Shown: in pieces, positions 1-8,579 of the stretch
Layout of the letters: every line of letters starts with the position of its first letter
How positions within the stretch are numbered: the stretch's first letter is position 1
NCBI RefSeq assembly: GCF_030551255.1
Contig: NZ_CP130630.1
Span: forward strand, 992,001 to 1,056,000
Direction: 5' to 3'
DNA length: 64,000 nt
Origin: Streptomyces sp. NL15-2K
Lineage (GTDB): Bacteria; Actinomycetota; Actinomycetes; Streptomycetales; Streptomycetaceae
Program-made: the position numbers and the translations under genes
Notes under the pieces: generated by a model
What the model was told of the DNA's origin: nothing
Database searches by the model: none
Seen by the model: only the letters and a program-made list of their open reading frames with translations

Positions 1-1146
1 CACGTTGTTGAGCTTGCGGACCGGCTCGCCCGCGAGCTCGATCGACGACGTGTGCCGCACCAGCGCGCCGAGTACGGCCTGCGCCTCCAGACGGGCCAGC
101 CCCTGGCCGGCGCAGCCGTGGACGCCGTAGCCGAAGCCGACGTGGTCGACCGGGTTGCGGCGGACGAGGAACTCCTCGGGGCGCTCCCACCTGCGTTCGT
201 CCCGGTTGGCCGAGGCCCAGGACAGCAGGACTTTGGTGTCGGCGGGGATGGTGATGCCCTCGATGTCCACCGGCTGGGTGGTGCGCCGGAAGAAGCCCTG
301 TGCGGGGGACTCCAGCCGCAGTGACTCCTCGAACGCCGGTTGGAGGAGTGCCGGTTCCGCGCGCACCTCCTGGTAGGCCTCGGGATGCTGGGCGAAGAGG
401 AGGATCGTGTTGCCGATGCCGTTGATGGTGGTGTCCATGCTCGCGACCACGTACGCGGACAACAGGGGGATCACGGAGGCCGGTTCGATTTCTCCCCGGT
501 CCGCGGCCTGGTGGACGCTGGCGGCCCAGCCGTCCGGGCGGAGGTTCTCCGGCACCATCACCGTGTTCAGATACTCGAACATTTGGCCGACAAAGGGCAG
601 GGATGCCTGGGCGCGGGCGTTGAACGGGCCGAAGGTGTTGAACGCCGCGTCCGCGAACGACAGCAGCGGGCCCCTTGCTTCCTCGGTGAGTCCGATCAGG
701 TCGGCGACCACGGTCACGGGGAACACCGCGGCAAGATCCGCCACGGCGTCGAAATCACCCTTGGCCACGGCGTCGGCGACGAGGTCGTCCGCGAGGGCGG
801 CGATCCGGGTGCGGAGCTTGGCCAGGGCTTTGGGGGCGAGCTTGTCGGACAGCACCGCCCGAAGCCGGGTATGGTCCGGCGGGTCGCTGGCCAGCACGCT
901 TCCCTTCATCGGGGCGTTGAACTGGTCCTCGTATCCCACTCCCTGCGCGGACGAGAACCGTTCGTGGTCGGCCAGGGCCGCGCGGACGTGGTCGTAGCGG
1001 GGCAGGACCCATGCGTCGTAGGTGGTCAGCCGTACCGCGGGGCCCGCTTCCCGGAGCCGGCGGAGAGCCGGGTACGGGTCGTGCAGCACCTCGTCGGCGA
1101 ACAGGTCGACGTCGGAGGTGGGCAGAGGCAAGGTCGCATGCGTCAC
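1..1146 (-). CDS. Cytochrome P450, 3' end cut by the window edge
   Basis: A soluble bacterial-class heme monooxygenase. Translation from the GTG at 1146 gives 382 residues before the window edge. The I-helix motif ASMDTT, the ExxR motif EESLRLESP and the heme loop FGYGVHGCAGQG are visible, with the cysteine ligand at about residue 345. Only about 20 C-terminal residues should be missing. GTG is chosen because AAGGAGA lies about 9 bases upstream; no ATG fits the frame better. It is read away from the TetR gene and shares a 200-bp intergenic region carrying a palindrome with it, so repression by that TetR is likely (inference). Substrate unknown; redox partners are not seen within the window. 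Confidence 0.93.
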   Translation of the reverse strand, partial: MTHATLPLPTSDVDLFADEVLHDPYPALRRLREAGPAVRLTTYDAWVLPRYDHVRAALADHERFSSAQGVGYEDQFNAPMKGSVLASDPPDHTRLRAVLSDKLAPKALAKLRTRIAALADDLVADAVAKGDFDAVADLAAVFPVTVVADLIGLTEEARGPLLSFADAAFNTFGPFNARAQASLPFVGQMFEYLNTVMVPENLRPDGWAASVHQAADRGEIEPASVIPLLSAYVVASMDTTINGIGNTILLFAQHPEAYQEVRAEPALLQPAFEESLRLESPAQGFFRRTTQPVDIEGITIPADTKVLLSWASANRDERRWERPEEFLVRRNPVDHVGFGYGVHGCAGQGLARLEAQAVLGALVRHTSSIELAGEPVRKLNNV

Positions 1147-1222
1147 AGCTGACTCTCCTTTGAGTGTTGTTGAACCTGCGGCCCGGTGAGTGTGGTTCTC
1201 GTGACCCCAGGAGGAAACAAAC

Positions 1223-1238
1223 CGTAGTGCGTACTACG
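1223..1238. promoter_or_regulatory. Candidate TetR operator between P450 and TetR genes
   Basis: A perfect inverted repeat with arms CGTAGT and ACTACG and a 4-base spacer. It lies in the divergent intergenic region, about 80 bases upstream of the P450 start and 110 bases upstream of the TetR start. Placement and symmetry suit a TetR-family operator controlling both genes. Inferred from position only. Confidence 0.5.
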
Positions 1239-1344
1239 ATTAGCGGGAAGCATCCGGCTCACGGCGGGACGCTGTCAATGGGTGCGGCGAGGTTTCCACG
1301 GCGTATCGGCAAGCCGGATGCCGGCGATTCACGGGGAGAATGGC

Positions 1345-1998
1345 GTGGTGACATCCACGGACAGGAACAGCGAGCTCGCGATACGTCCGCCGCGACAGGA
1401 ACGGACCCGGCAGGCATGGATCCGGATCCTCGAGGCGGGTGCCGCGATCATCGAGGAGGGCGGGTACGAGGCTTTCACCATCGCGGCTGTCTGCGAGCGC
1501 GCCAAGGTCGCACCACGGGCCATCTACGACCGTACGACCAGCAAGGAGGCCCTCTTCCTCGCCGTCTACGAGCACGGTCTCAGCCGCATCCGCGCCGACG
1601 AGGAGGTCTTCGACCGCGAGGAGCGCTGGGCCGGCCTCGACGGGCGCACGCTGGTGGTCGAGGCCGTCGCCGAATTCGCCGGGATCTTCGAGCGCCACGC
1701 GGCGTTCCTAAAACCAATGGTGCTGCTCAGCGGAGCCCACTCGGAGGTCTACCGCCGGGCCCGTGCCTACACCGCGCAGATGGCGGACCGGTTCACCGCC
1801 GTGGTCCTCGGCGCCGCGCACGAGATCACACACCCCGATCCCGAAACGGCCGTACGCCTCTGCTTCAGCACGGTCTTCGCCTCTCTCATGATGCGGGTCG
1901 GCTACGGCCCGGACTTCGCCGCTCCCGCCGCCGACACCGACGCCTTCGTGCGACACCTCACCCAGACAGCGGTGCGGTACCTGTTCGGCGGTGAGTGA
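1345..1998 (+). CDS. TetR/AcrR-family transcriptional regulator
   Basis: A ligand-responsive DNA-binding repressor of about 217 residues. The N-terminal helix-turn-helix is recognisable (TIAAVCERAKVAPRAIYDR) and is followed by an all-helical ligand-binding domain. GGGGAG at 1333-1338 favours a GTG start at 1345, or at 1348; longer upstream versions of the frame lack a ribosome binding site. It diverges from the P450 gene, with a 16-bp palindrome between them, so the P450 is its probable target and autoregulation is likely. Effector unknown. Confidence 0.88.
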   Translation: MVTSTDRNSELAIRPPRQERTRQAWIRILEAGAAIIEEGGYEAFTIAAVCERAKVAPRAIYDRTTSKEALFLAVYEHGLSRIRADEEVFDREERWAGLDGRTLVVEAVAEFAGIFERHAAFLKPMVLLSGAHSEVYRRARAYTAQMADRFTAVVLGAAHEITHPDPETAVRLCFSTVFASLMMRVGYGPDFAAPAADTDAFVRHLTQTAVRYLFGGE

Positions 1999-2075
1999 GC
2001 CGCCTGGCGGCGCGTCTGCCCTGAGCGCGTCGGGGTCGCCGCTCTCTCGGTGAGGCTACGTCCGCCTCCGGCGCC

Positions 2076-3095
2076 TCAGGCCGGGTTGCGGCCGATGAAG
2101 AACTCGCGGAACGGGTCCATGCTCGGTTCGAGACCCGCGTCGATGAGGCCCTTGCGCAAGGCGTTCATCTGGGCGTCGTGAATGCGCTGGGTGGGCATGC
2201 GGAGGGGACCGCCGTTGTAGCCCTGGAGCCAGCCCTGGAACTTCCATGCCTGGCGGTTGATGAACGCGCCGCCGTGCAGGGCCGGGGCGAGCCCCGACTT
2301 GATCTTGCGGGCCGGGTGGAGCTGCCAGTAGATCTCGGCGGCGTCGTCGTACTTGCCCTCCCGCAGCAGCTGGAAGACGCGCGGGATCATCGGGCCGTAG
2401 TACTCGTGATCGCTGGTGGCCGAGAACTGCAGCGGCATGATCTGCGACAGCGGGATCAGCTCGCCCTCGATGGGCATCGAGATGACGACCTCGTCACCGA
2501 AGTGACGGTGGCACTCGATGACGCTCTGGATGCTGGGGAACCCACCCTCGGCCTTGATGGCGACGATGTTGGGGCAGTCGTCGAGCAGACGCCGGATCAG
2601 GCGTACGGGGATGTCGGAGGGGTGGATGCGCGGGCTGAAGCCCCACAGGTACATCGGGAAGAGCATGACGCCGAGGTTCGTCGCGTCGCAGACGGCCTTG
2701 GTGTAGTCGTAGATCTCCTGCTCGGACTCGGGGTAGAAGTTCGGCGGGTACGACAGCAGCACCAGCTCGGCGCCCGCCTCCTCCGCGCCCTTCACGGCCT
2801 CGATGTTCTGCTCCAGGTTGTTCCAGCTGGCGTGGTGGGTGAGCAGCAGCCGGTCGCCCGCCTCGTCCTTGATGACGCGCAGGAAGTCCAGGTACTCGGG
2901 GAGCTGGATGGAGACTTCCGAGACGCCGAGGGTGCCCATGAAGCCGTGCTCGATGGCGAGGCGGGTGTCGTGGCGGATCGCCTTCTCGTTGATCGCCTTC
3001 AGGTCGGCCGTGAAGGACGGGATCGTGCAGTTGACGACGCCGACGAGGTTCTCGCGTGCCCAGTCGCGGGCTTCGGCGCGGGTGTAGCGGGCCAT
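2076..3095 (-). CDS. DapA-like (dihydrodipicolinate synthase family) lyase/aldolase
   Basis: A 339-residue member of the Schiff-base (class I) DapA/NanA superfamily of TIM-barrel lyases. The strand NIVAIKAEGG places the candidate Schiff-base lysine near residue 181, and MYLWG holds a tyrosine near 149 where the family has its catalytic tyrosine. Relatives include hydratase-aldolases that split pyruvate from aromatic side chains as well as dehydratases, so the exact reaction is open. AAGGAG lies 10 bases before the ATG. It is the last gene of the large minus-strand catabolic operon, 24 bases after the aldehyde dehydrogenase, a pairing that suggests aldehyde release followed by oxidation (inference). 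Confidence 0.87.
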   Translation of the reverse strand: MARYTRAEARDWARENLVGVVNCTIPSFTADLKAINEKAIRHDTRLAIEHGFMGTLGVSEVSIQLPEYLDFLRVIKDEAGDRLLLTHHASWNNLEQNIEAVKGAEEAGAELVLLSYPPNFYPESEQEIYDYTKAVCDATNLGVMLFPMYLWGFSPRIHPSDIPVRLIRRLLDDCPNIVAIKAEGGFPSIQSVIECHRHFGDEVVISMPIEGELIPLSQIMPLQFSATSDHEYYGPMIPRVFQLLREGKYDDAAEIYWQLHPARKIKSGLAPALHGGAFINRQAWKFQGWLQGYNGGPLRMPTQRIHDAQMNALRKGLIDAGLEPSMDPFREFFIGRNPA

Positions 3096-3119
3096 GGTGG
3101 TGTGCTCCTTGCGGTGTGA

Positions 3120-4649
3120 TCAGGCGGGTTCGTGGGCGGAGGTGGGGGCCTTCGCGCCTTCCCAGGCGAGGTACTTGAGCTCCAGGAACTCATCGAGGCC
3201 GTGGACCGAGCCCTCGCGGCCGATGCCGGACTGCTTGACCCCGCCGAAGGGGGCGGTCTCGTTGGAGATCAGGCCGGTGTTGATGCCGACCATGCCCGCC
3301 TCCAGGGCGGCGGCGACGCGCCAGATGCGCTCGGCGTCCTTGGCGAACAGGTAGGCGGCGAGGCCGAATTCGGTGTCGTTGGCCATGCGGACGGCGTCGC
3401 TCTCGTCGGTGAACCGCACCAACGGGGTCACCGGGCCGAAGGTCTCCTCGCGGGTGACGGCCATCTCGGCGGTGACGCCCGTCAGCACGGTCGGCTCGTA
3501 GAAGAGGCCGCCCCGTGCGTGGCGCCTGCCGCCGTGCAGGACCACGGCCCCGTGGGCGACGGCGTCGGCGACGTGGGACTCGACCTTCGCCACCGCGTCC
3601 TCGTCGATGAGCGGGCCCTGCTGGACGCCCTTGTCGAAGCCGTCGCCGACGGCGAGGGCGCCGACCCGCTCGGCGAGCTTCTTCGCGAACGCGTCGTGGA
3701 TCCCGTCCTGTACGTAGACGCGGTTGGCGCTGATGCACGCCTGGCCGGTGTTGCGGTACTTGGTGGCGATCAGGCCCTCGACCGCCTCGTCGAGGTCGGC
3801 GTCGTCGAAGACGAGGACGGGCGCGTTGCCGCCCAGCTCCATCGATGTCTTCTTCACCGTCCGCGCCGCCTGGGCCAGCAGCAGCCGGCCGACCTCGGTG
3901 GAGCCCGTGAAGGTGATCTTGCGGACCAGTGGGTTGCCCGTCAGCTCGGGACCGATCTCGCGCGGATCACCGGTGACCACGTTGAACACGCCCGCCGGGA
4001 TGCCCGCCCGGTCGGCGAGTTCGGCGAGCGCCAGGGCGGTCAGCGGGGTCTGCTCGGCGGGCTTGAGGACCATCGTGCAGCCCGCGGCCAGCGCGGGCCC
4101 CGCCTTGCGGGTGATCATCGCGGCGGGGAAGTTCCACGGGGTGATCGCCGCGCACACGCCGACCGGCTCCTTCAGGACGACGATCCTGCGCGAGGCTTCC
4201 GGCGCCTCCATGACGTCGCCGCGGATGCGCTTGGCCTCCTCGGCGAACCACTCCAGGAACGACGCCGCGTACGCGACCTCGCCGACGGCCTCCGGGTACG
4301 GCTTGCCCTCCTCCAGGACGATCAGCCGGGCGAGGTCCTCCGCGTGCTCGGTGACCAGGTCGAACCAACGCCTCAGGAGCCGCGACCGCTCCTTGGCCGG
4401 GCGCGCTCGCCAGGCCGGCAGCGCGCGGTGCGCCGCGTCGATCGCCGCGGTGGTCCGAGCCCGGTCGAGCAGCGGCACTTCGGCCAGCAGGTCGCCGGTG
4501 GACGGGTTGTGTACGGCGAGGGTGGCGTCGGTGGTGATCCAGGTGCCGTCGACGTAAGCGGCGGTCTTCAGCAGGGACGGGTCGTCGAGTTCCCTGCGTA
4601 CGGCGTTGCTCACGGTCTTGCTCACGGCGTTGCTCACGGTCTTGCTCAC
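3120..4649 (-). CDS. NAD(P)-dependent aldehyde dehydrogenase, GabD-like
   Basis: A 509-residue oxidoreductase that converts an aldehyde to an acid. Cofactor and catalytic motifs are intact: FTGSTEVG, KKTSMELGGNAP (general-base glutamate), NTGQACISANR (catalytic cysteine) and PFGGVKQSGIGREGS. The family match is to succinate-semialdehyde dehydrogenases, but the context points to an aldehyde from ring cleavage. The first in-frame start, GTG at 4649, overlaps the stop of the upstream gene as GTGA. Its first 16 codons are a tandem repeat holding four in-frame GTG codons, so the true start could be any of them. Confidence 0.94.
   Translation of the reverse strand: MSKTVSNAVSKTVSNAVRRELDDPSLLKTAAYVDGTWITTDATLAVHNPSTGDLLAEVPLLDRARTTAAIDAAHRALPAWRARPAKERSRLLRRWFDLVTEHAEDLARLIVLEEGKPYPEAVGEVAYAASFLEWFAEEAKRIRGDVMEAPEASRRIVVLKEPVGVCAAITPWNFPAAMITRKAGPALAAGCTMVLKPAEQTPLTALALAELADRAGIPAGVFNVVTGDPREIGPELTGNPLVRKITFTGSTEVGRLLLAQAARTVKKTSMELGGNAPVLVFDDADLDEAVEGLIATKYRNTGQACISANRVYVQDGIHDAFAKKLAERVGALAVGDGFDKGVQQGPLIDEDAVAKVESHVADAVAHGAVVLHGGRRHARGGLFYEPTVLTGVTAEMAVTREETFGPVTPLVRFTDESDAVRMANDTEFGLAAYLFAKDAERIWRVAAALEAGMVGINTGLISNETAPFGGVKQSGIGREGSVHGLDEFLELKYLAWEGAKAPTSAHEPA
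4602..4649 (-). repeat. Two 24-bp tandem repeats at the start of the aldehyde dehydrogenase gene
   Basis: Two perfect copies of a 24-bp unit, itself two near-identical 12-mers, encode VSKTVSNA twice. Every 12-mer begins with an in-frame GTG, so the repeat multiplies possible start codons directly at the junction with the upstream stop codon. Confidence 0.9.
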
Positions 4650-5626
4650 TTCGAGACGGGGGAAATGGTGACGGGCAGTTCGGTGCCCAGGGACAGTTGG
4701 GCGGCCCGCCGGGTGCACATCGCGGCGACCGCGAGGTCCTGCGCCGCCGAGCCGACGGACTTGTAGATCACTACCGCGTCCGGGTCGTCCGCCGGCCGGC
4801 CGGACACGCGACCGGAGACGACGTCGGCGAGCGGGACCACCTTTCCGGCGAGGTCGATGCCAGCCTTCCTCGCCGCGATCAGGTCTCCCGTGTCCTCGGC
4901 GACCTCGTCGACCATGTCGGCGACGATCACTTCGGCGCGGGCGATCACCTCGGTCGCCAGTTCGCGCTGCTCGGGAAGGGTGGACCCGATCGACACGATG
5001 GTGACGCCGGCCGGAGCCTGCCGCAGGGTGGGCCGCTCGTCCCGGGAGCGAGCCGCGCAAACCACCAGGTCGGCATCGGCGACGGCCGCCTCGGGGCTCT
5101 CCGCGGTGGCGAGCGGCAGCCCGAGGTCGGCGAGTTCCCGGGTGAACCGGGTGCGGCTGGCGGGGTTGGGGCTGAACACCGTGACGGACGACAGCGTGCG
5201 CGTCGCCGCCAGGGCACGGACATGGTTCTGCGCCTCGAAGCCGGATCCGATCACCCCGACGCGCAGGGGGCCGGCGGGGGCCAGCAGGTCGGCGGCGAGC
5301 GCCGAGGTGGCGGCGGTACGGAAACCGGTGATGGAGTGGCCGTCCAGGAGCGCCGTCAGCTCCATGCTCTCCTGGTCGAACAACGGGATCAGATACGAGG
5401 CCCGCCGGTGCCGAGGCGAGGCGGCGATCAGCTTGGCCCCCATGGGGCCGCCGTCGCCGGGCACGCCACTGAGCGTGCGCAGCCACAGGCCGTCTCCGCG
5501 AGCCATCGTGCGCGCCGGGAAGCGAGTCTCGTCAGGCGGTGCGGCGTAGGCGCTGCGCAGTGCCGCGATGGCGTCAGCCCACTCGAAGGCGGCTCTGACG
5601 TCGGCGTCAGTGAGAAAGACGGTCAT
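4646..5626 (-). CDS. Ornithine cyclodeaminase / mu-crystallin family protein
   Basis: A 326-residue member of the family that includes ornithine cyclodeaminase, alanine dehydrogenase of archaea and ketimine reductases. The Rossmann motif VGVIGSGFEAQNH is present, as are the N-terminal substrate-side segments (GAKLIAASP, LTALLDGHSITGFRTAA). The ATG at 5626 fits the family N-terminus (MTVFLTDADV). It is translationally coupled to the aldehyde dehydrogenase by a GTGA overlap. In a catabolic operon an NAD(P)H-linked imine reductase or a deaminating role is plausible, implying a nitrogen-containing intermediate (inference). Confidence 0.88.
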   Translation of the reverse strand: MTVFLTDADVRAAFEWADAIAALRSAYAAPPDETRFPARTMARGDGLWLRTLSGVPGDGGPMGAKLIAASPRHRRASYLIPLFDQESMELTALLDGHSITGFRTAATSALAADLLAPAGPLRVGVIGSGFEAQNHVRALAATRTLSSVTVFSPNPASRTRFTRELADLGLPLATAESPEAAVADADLVVCAARSRDERPTLRQAPAGVTIVSIGSTLPEQRELATEVIARAEVIVADMVDEVAEDTGDLIAARKAGIDLAGKVVPLADVVSGRVSGRPADDPDAVVIYKSVGSAAQDLAVAAMCTRRAAQLSLGTELPVTISPVSK

Positions 5627-5650
5627 CTCGGTGGCTCCCAGCGGGATGAA

Positions 5651-5678
5651 GGGGTGAGGGGGTGAGGGAGTGAGGGGG
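5651..5678 (+). repeat. G-rich repeat with four G-tracts
   Basis: Four runs of three to five guanines separated by three- to five-base linkers (TGA, TGA, then AGTGA) lie in the 143-bp gap between the SDR and cyclodeaminase-like genes. The arrangement satisfies the simple G-quadruplex pattern on the plus strand, which is the template for this operon. Only the pattern is seen; any effect on transcription is speculative. Confidence 0.5.
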
Positions 5679-5769
5679 ATCAGCAGGCGGCTGTGGGGCG
5701 TCGGTGTGCAGTGGCGCGCCGGTGCGGGCGCGGATGTCATCGACGGTGACCCCGATGCCTCCAGCCGCT

Positions 5770-6549
5770 TCACGGCGCCTCCGGTCGCAGGGCGTCCGAG
5801 ACGGACTTGACCCCGCCGTGCGCGGTGAGTCCGCCGTCGACGGCGATCTCCGCGCCGGTGATGAACGACGACTCGTCCGACAACAGGAAGACGATCAGTG
5901 GGGTGACCTCGTGGACGGTGCCGGTGCGGCCGAGCGGGGTCTCTCGGATGTTGGCCTCGCGGAAGGCGGGGGCGGCGGAGGCGGTCATCTCGGTCTCGAT
6001 GTAGCCGGGGTGGATCGTGTTGACGCGGATTCCGCGCGGTCCGAGTTCCAGCGCGGCCGTCTTGGACAGCCCGCGCAGGCCCCACTTGCTGGCGGTGTAC
6101 GCCACCGGGTAGTGGGCGGTGAGCCCGGCGGAGGAGCCGACGTTGACGATCGAGGCACCGGGCGGCATGAGCGGGGCCAGGTGCCGCATGCCGAGCAGCG
6201 GGCCGGTGACGTTGACGGAGTGGACGCGGTCGAAGTCCTCGGGGCGGACCTCGCCGAGCCGGGCCCGCCAGGTGATGCCCGCGTTGTTGACCAGGCCGTG
6301 GACCTGCCCGTATGTCTCCTTCAGAGCGGTGGCGAGATCGGCCCAGTCCTGCTCGCCGGTGACGTCGAGACGGCGGCAGCCGGGTGCCTCCGTCACATCG
6401 GTGGCGATCACCAGGGCGCCCTCGCGGGTCAGTGCCTCGGCCTCCGCGGCACCCTGGCCGCGAGCCGCGCCGGTGACCACGACCACCTTGCCCAGCAACC
6501 TCCCCCAGCCTTCGGCCGGGAGGTGCCCCCCGGAGCGCGGGTCCGTCAT
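5770..6549 (-). CDS. Short-chain dehydrogenase/reductase (classical SDR)
   Basis: A 259-residue NAD(P)-dependent oxidoreductase. The glycine motif TGAARGQG, the NNAG motif, and the catalytic serine and YTASK tyrosine-lysine pair are all present, and the C-terminus [12 protein letters not shown] is typical. The ATG at 6549 overlaps the stop of the FAH hydrolase as ATGA; the longer upstream frame is only the shadow of that gene. Substrate unknown; within the operon it likely oxidises or reduces an alcohol/ketone intermediate. Confidence 0.92.
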   Translation of the reverse strand: MTDPRSGGHLPAEGWGRLLGKVVVVTGAARGQGAAEAEALTREGALVIATDVTEAPGCRRLDVTGEQDWADLATALKETYGQVHGLVNNAGITWRARLGEVRPEDFDRVHSVNVTGPLLGMRHLAPLMPPGASIVNVGSSAGLTAHYPVAYTASKWGLRGLSKTAALELGPRGIRVNTIHPGYIETEMTASAAPAFREANIRETPLGRTGTVHEVTPLIVFLLSDESSFITGAEIAVDGGLTAHGGVKSVSDALRPEAP

Positions 6550-7505
6550 GGCCGCTCCCGGCTGCGGCGCCGGCCGGCCGGCAGTGGCACGGGATCGGCG
6601 CCGGGGACGACGGTGTTGGTGAGCGTGCCGATGCCCTCGACGGTGAGAGAGACGGTGTCGCCGGGCCTGAGCGGCGGCGGAGTCCGCTCGCCCCGCCGTC
6701 CCCACAGTTCGGCGAGGCAGCCGCCGTTCCCGCACGTGCCGGAGCCCAGGACGTCACCCGGCACGACCCGGGTGCCACGGGAGGCGTAGGCGACCATCTC
6801 CTCGAAGGTCCAGCTCATGTTGGACAGCAGGTCCTCGCCGACCACCTGCCCGTTGACCTCGGCGGTCAGGGCCAGCCGCAGAAAGCCCTCCGCGTCCCGG
6901 TACGGCTCCAGTTCGTCGGCGGTGACCAGGTACGGCCCGAGAGTGGTGGCGGTGTCCTTGCCCTTGCAGGGGCCGAGGCCGACCTTCATCTCGGCGGACT
7001 GGAGGTCGCGCGCCGACCAGTCGTTGAAGACCGTGTAGCCGACGATGTGCTCACGGGCCTGCTCGGGGGTGAGGTCGCGGCCCTCGCGGCCGATGACGGC
7101 GGCGACTTCGAGTTCAAAGTCCAAGGCCTGGGAGCCTGGGGGTACGGGAATGTCGTCGTGCGGCCCGAACACGGCGTGGGGGTTGGTGAAGTAGAAGGTC
7201 GGCGCGGTGTACCAGGCGTCCGGTACGCCGCTCGCGCCGTCGATCGAGCGTCGTACGCCCTCGACATGCTCCTCGAAGGTGACGAAGTCCCGTACGGAGG
7301 CCGGTCGGAGCGGCGGCAGCAGTCGCACCTGGGAGACGTGCGGTCCGGCCGGGGTGTCGAGGGCCGTGGCCCCCGCCTCGGAGAGGGCGCCTGTTGTGAT
7401 CAGTTCGGTGAGTGCGCGCTCGCCGGGGACCGGGTGGAGGCGGCCGTCCTCGCCGACTACGGCGACCCGGCGCCGGTGTTGGTGCTCGTATGCGGCGAAA
7501 CGCAT
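6546..7505 (-). CDS. Fumarylacetoacetate hydrolase (FAH) family protein
   Basis: A 319-residue metal-dependent C-C hydrolase or decarboxylase/hydratase fold. The conserved DFVTFEEH motif, the metal-binding FELEVAAVIG, the segment NDWSARDLQ and the loop GSGTCGNGG are visible. The ATG at 7505 is chosen because GGAG lies 6 bases upstream; a TTG 12 bases earlier is less likely. Such enzymes cleave or decarboxylate ring-fission products downstream of extradiol dioxygenases or gentisate/homogentisate dioxygenases, and a VOC dioxygenase gene lies directly upstream. Confidence 0.92.
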   Translation of the reverse strand: MRFAAYEHQHRRRVAVVGEDGRLHPVPGERALTELITTGALSEAGATALDTPAGPHVSQVRLLPPLRPASVRDFVTFEEHVEGVRRSIDGASGVPDAWYTAPTFYFTNPHAVFGPHDDIPVPPGSQALDFELEVAAVIGREGRDLTPEQAREHIVGYTVFNDWSARDLQSAEMKVGLGPCKGKDTATTLGPYLVTADELEPYRDAEGFLRLALTAEVNGQVVGEDLLSNMSWTFEEMVAYASRGTRVVPGDVLGSGTCGNGGCLAELWGRRGERTPPPLRPGDTVSLTVEGIGTLTNTVVPGADPVPLPAGRRRSRERP

Positions 7506-7551
7506 GTGCGGCTCCAAGCTCGGGACTACGGAATTCTCGGGAAGGGAGGCG

Positions 7552-7604
7552 CCGGGGGCGCGGGGCGGGCGGTCACGGCAGGACAGGACGTGCCGCGCCC
7601 CCGG
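7552..7604 (-). terminator. Candidate hairpin between VOC dioxygenase and FAH genes
   Basis: A perfect 12-bp inverted repeat, CCGGGGGCGCGG (7552-7563) with its complement at 7593-7604, separated by 29 bases. It lies just after the dioxygenase stop codon and has no U-run. It may terminate or attenuate transcription inside the operon or protect the upstream mRNA. Confidence 0.4.
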
Positions 7605-7616
7605 AACTGACGGGGA

Positions 7617-8555
7617 TCAGACCGGCGGGGCGACGAACACGCCGCGGTCGACGTCGTTGAACGACTCCTTGGCGACGAGTTCGTTCATCGGGTTGGCCGT
7701 GCCCCACTGGTCGGCGATCTCGGGCTGGGAGAAGTCGTAGACGTGCGGGTGCCAGGTGTCCTCGTCGAGGATCTCCAGCTCGGTCGTGTACTCGACGGTG
7801 TTGCCGTGCGGGTCGAGGAAGTAGGTGAAGGTGTTGTCGCCCGCCGTGTGCCGGCCGGGGCCCCAGACCTTGTGGACTCCGGCCCGCAGCAGGCGTCCGG
7901 TGCCGCGCATGTACTCGTCGATGCCGCGCATCTCGAAGGAGACGTGGTGTACGGAGGTGTGCGGGCCCTGCGCGACGGCCATCGAGTGGTGCTGATTGGA
8001 GATCCGCATGAAGTGCATGACCTCGCCCATGTGCGGCGAGCTGAGTGTGTCGGTCAGGCGGAAGCCGAGGTGGCGCTCGTACCACTCCCGAGTCCGGTTC
8101 AGATCAGGGGAGTTGAGCACGACGTGGGACAGCTTGACCGGGATCGACTCCTTCTCCTCGATCTTGCGGTGCTGCCGGGCCTCGACATCCGCGGAGACCT
8201 CGATGGTGCGGCCGTCGACGTCGAAGAAGCGGAAGCCGTAGCCGCCTCCGGGGGTGTCGACCTTGCCCGGCTGGGAGATCAACTGCACGCCGCCCGCAAG
8301 GAGTTGCTCGGCGAGGATGTCCACGTCGGCCGGGCTCGCGGCGCCGTAGGAGACGAGGTCGAGGCGCTTCTCCTCGGCCTGACGCAGCCGGACGACGTAC
8401 TGCTCCGGGCTGCCCTCGGCGGCCAGGAAGGAGATGCCGGAGTCCTCGGCGACCTTGGTCAGGCCCCAGACGCCGGCGTAGAAGTCGAGCTGTTTGTCGT
8501 AGTCGGGTACGGCGAGGTCGACGTGGCGGAGGTGGGTCAGCAGGCGTGCACTCAT
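7617..8555 (-). CDS. Extradiol ring-cleavage dioxygenase, VOC superfamily (catechol 2,3-dioxygenase type)
   Basis: A 312-residue two-domain vicinal-oxygen-chelate protein; this architecture is that of type I extradiol dioxygenases, which open catechol-type rings next to the two hydroxyls using Fe(II). In the C-terminal domain the metal triad is visible as the histidine in LSHVVLNSPD, the histidine in SVHHVSFEM and the glutamate in GNTVEYTTE. GGAGGAAACCC precedes the ATG. Coupled with the FAD monooxygenase, decarboxylase-like amidohydrolase and FAH hydrolases, it suggests a meta-cleavage pathway. Confidence 0.91.
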   Translation of the reverse strand: MSARLLTHLRHVDLAVPDYDKQLDFYAGVWGLTKVAEDSGISFLAAEGSPEQYVVRLRQAEEKRLDLVSYGAASPADVDILAEQLLAGGVQLISQPGKVDTPGGGYGFRFFDVDGRTIEVSADVEARQHRKIEEKESIPVKLSHVVLNSPDLNRTREWYERHLGFRLTDTLSSPHMGEVMHFMRISNQHHSMAVAQGPHTSVHHVSFEMRGIDEYMRGTGRLLRAGVHKVWGPGRHTAGDNTFTYFLDPHGNTVEYTTELEILDEDTWHPHVYDFSQPEIADQWGTANPMNELVAKESFNDVDRGVFVAPPV

Positions 8556-8579
8556 GATGGGTTTCCTCCTGTGTGGGGG

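Noticed and set aside
340..1152. Long plus-strand open frame over the P450 region
   Set aside because: It is the complement of a clearly recognisable P450 frame with heme and ExxR motifs; the plus-strand translation is low-complexity and matches nothing.
5627..6778. Extension of the ornithine-cyclodeaminase frame upstream across the SDR gene
   Set aside because: High-GC shadow of the SDR frame; the ATG at 5626 starts the family sequence and the rest is arginine/proline-rich noise.
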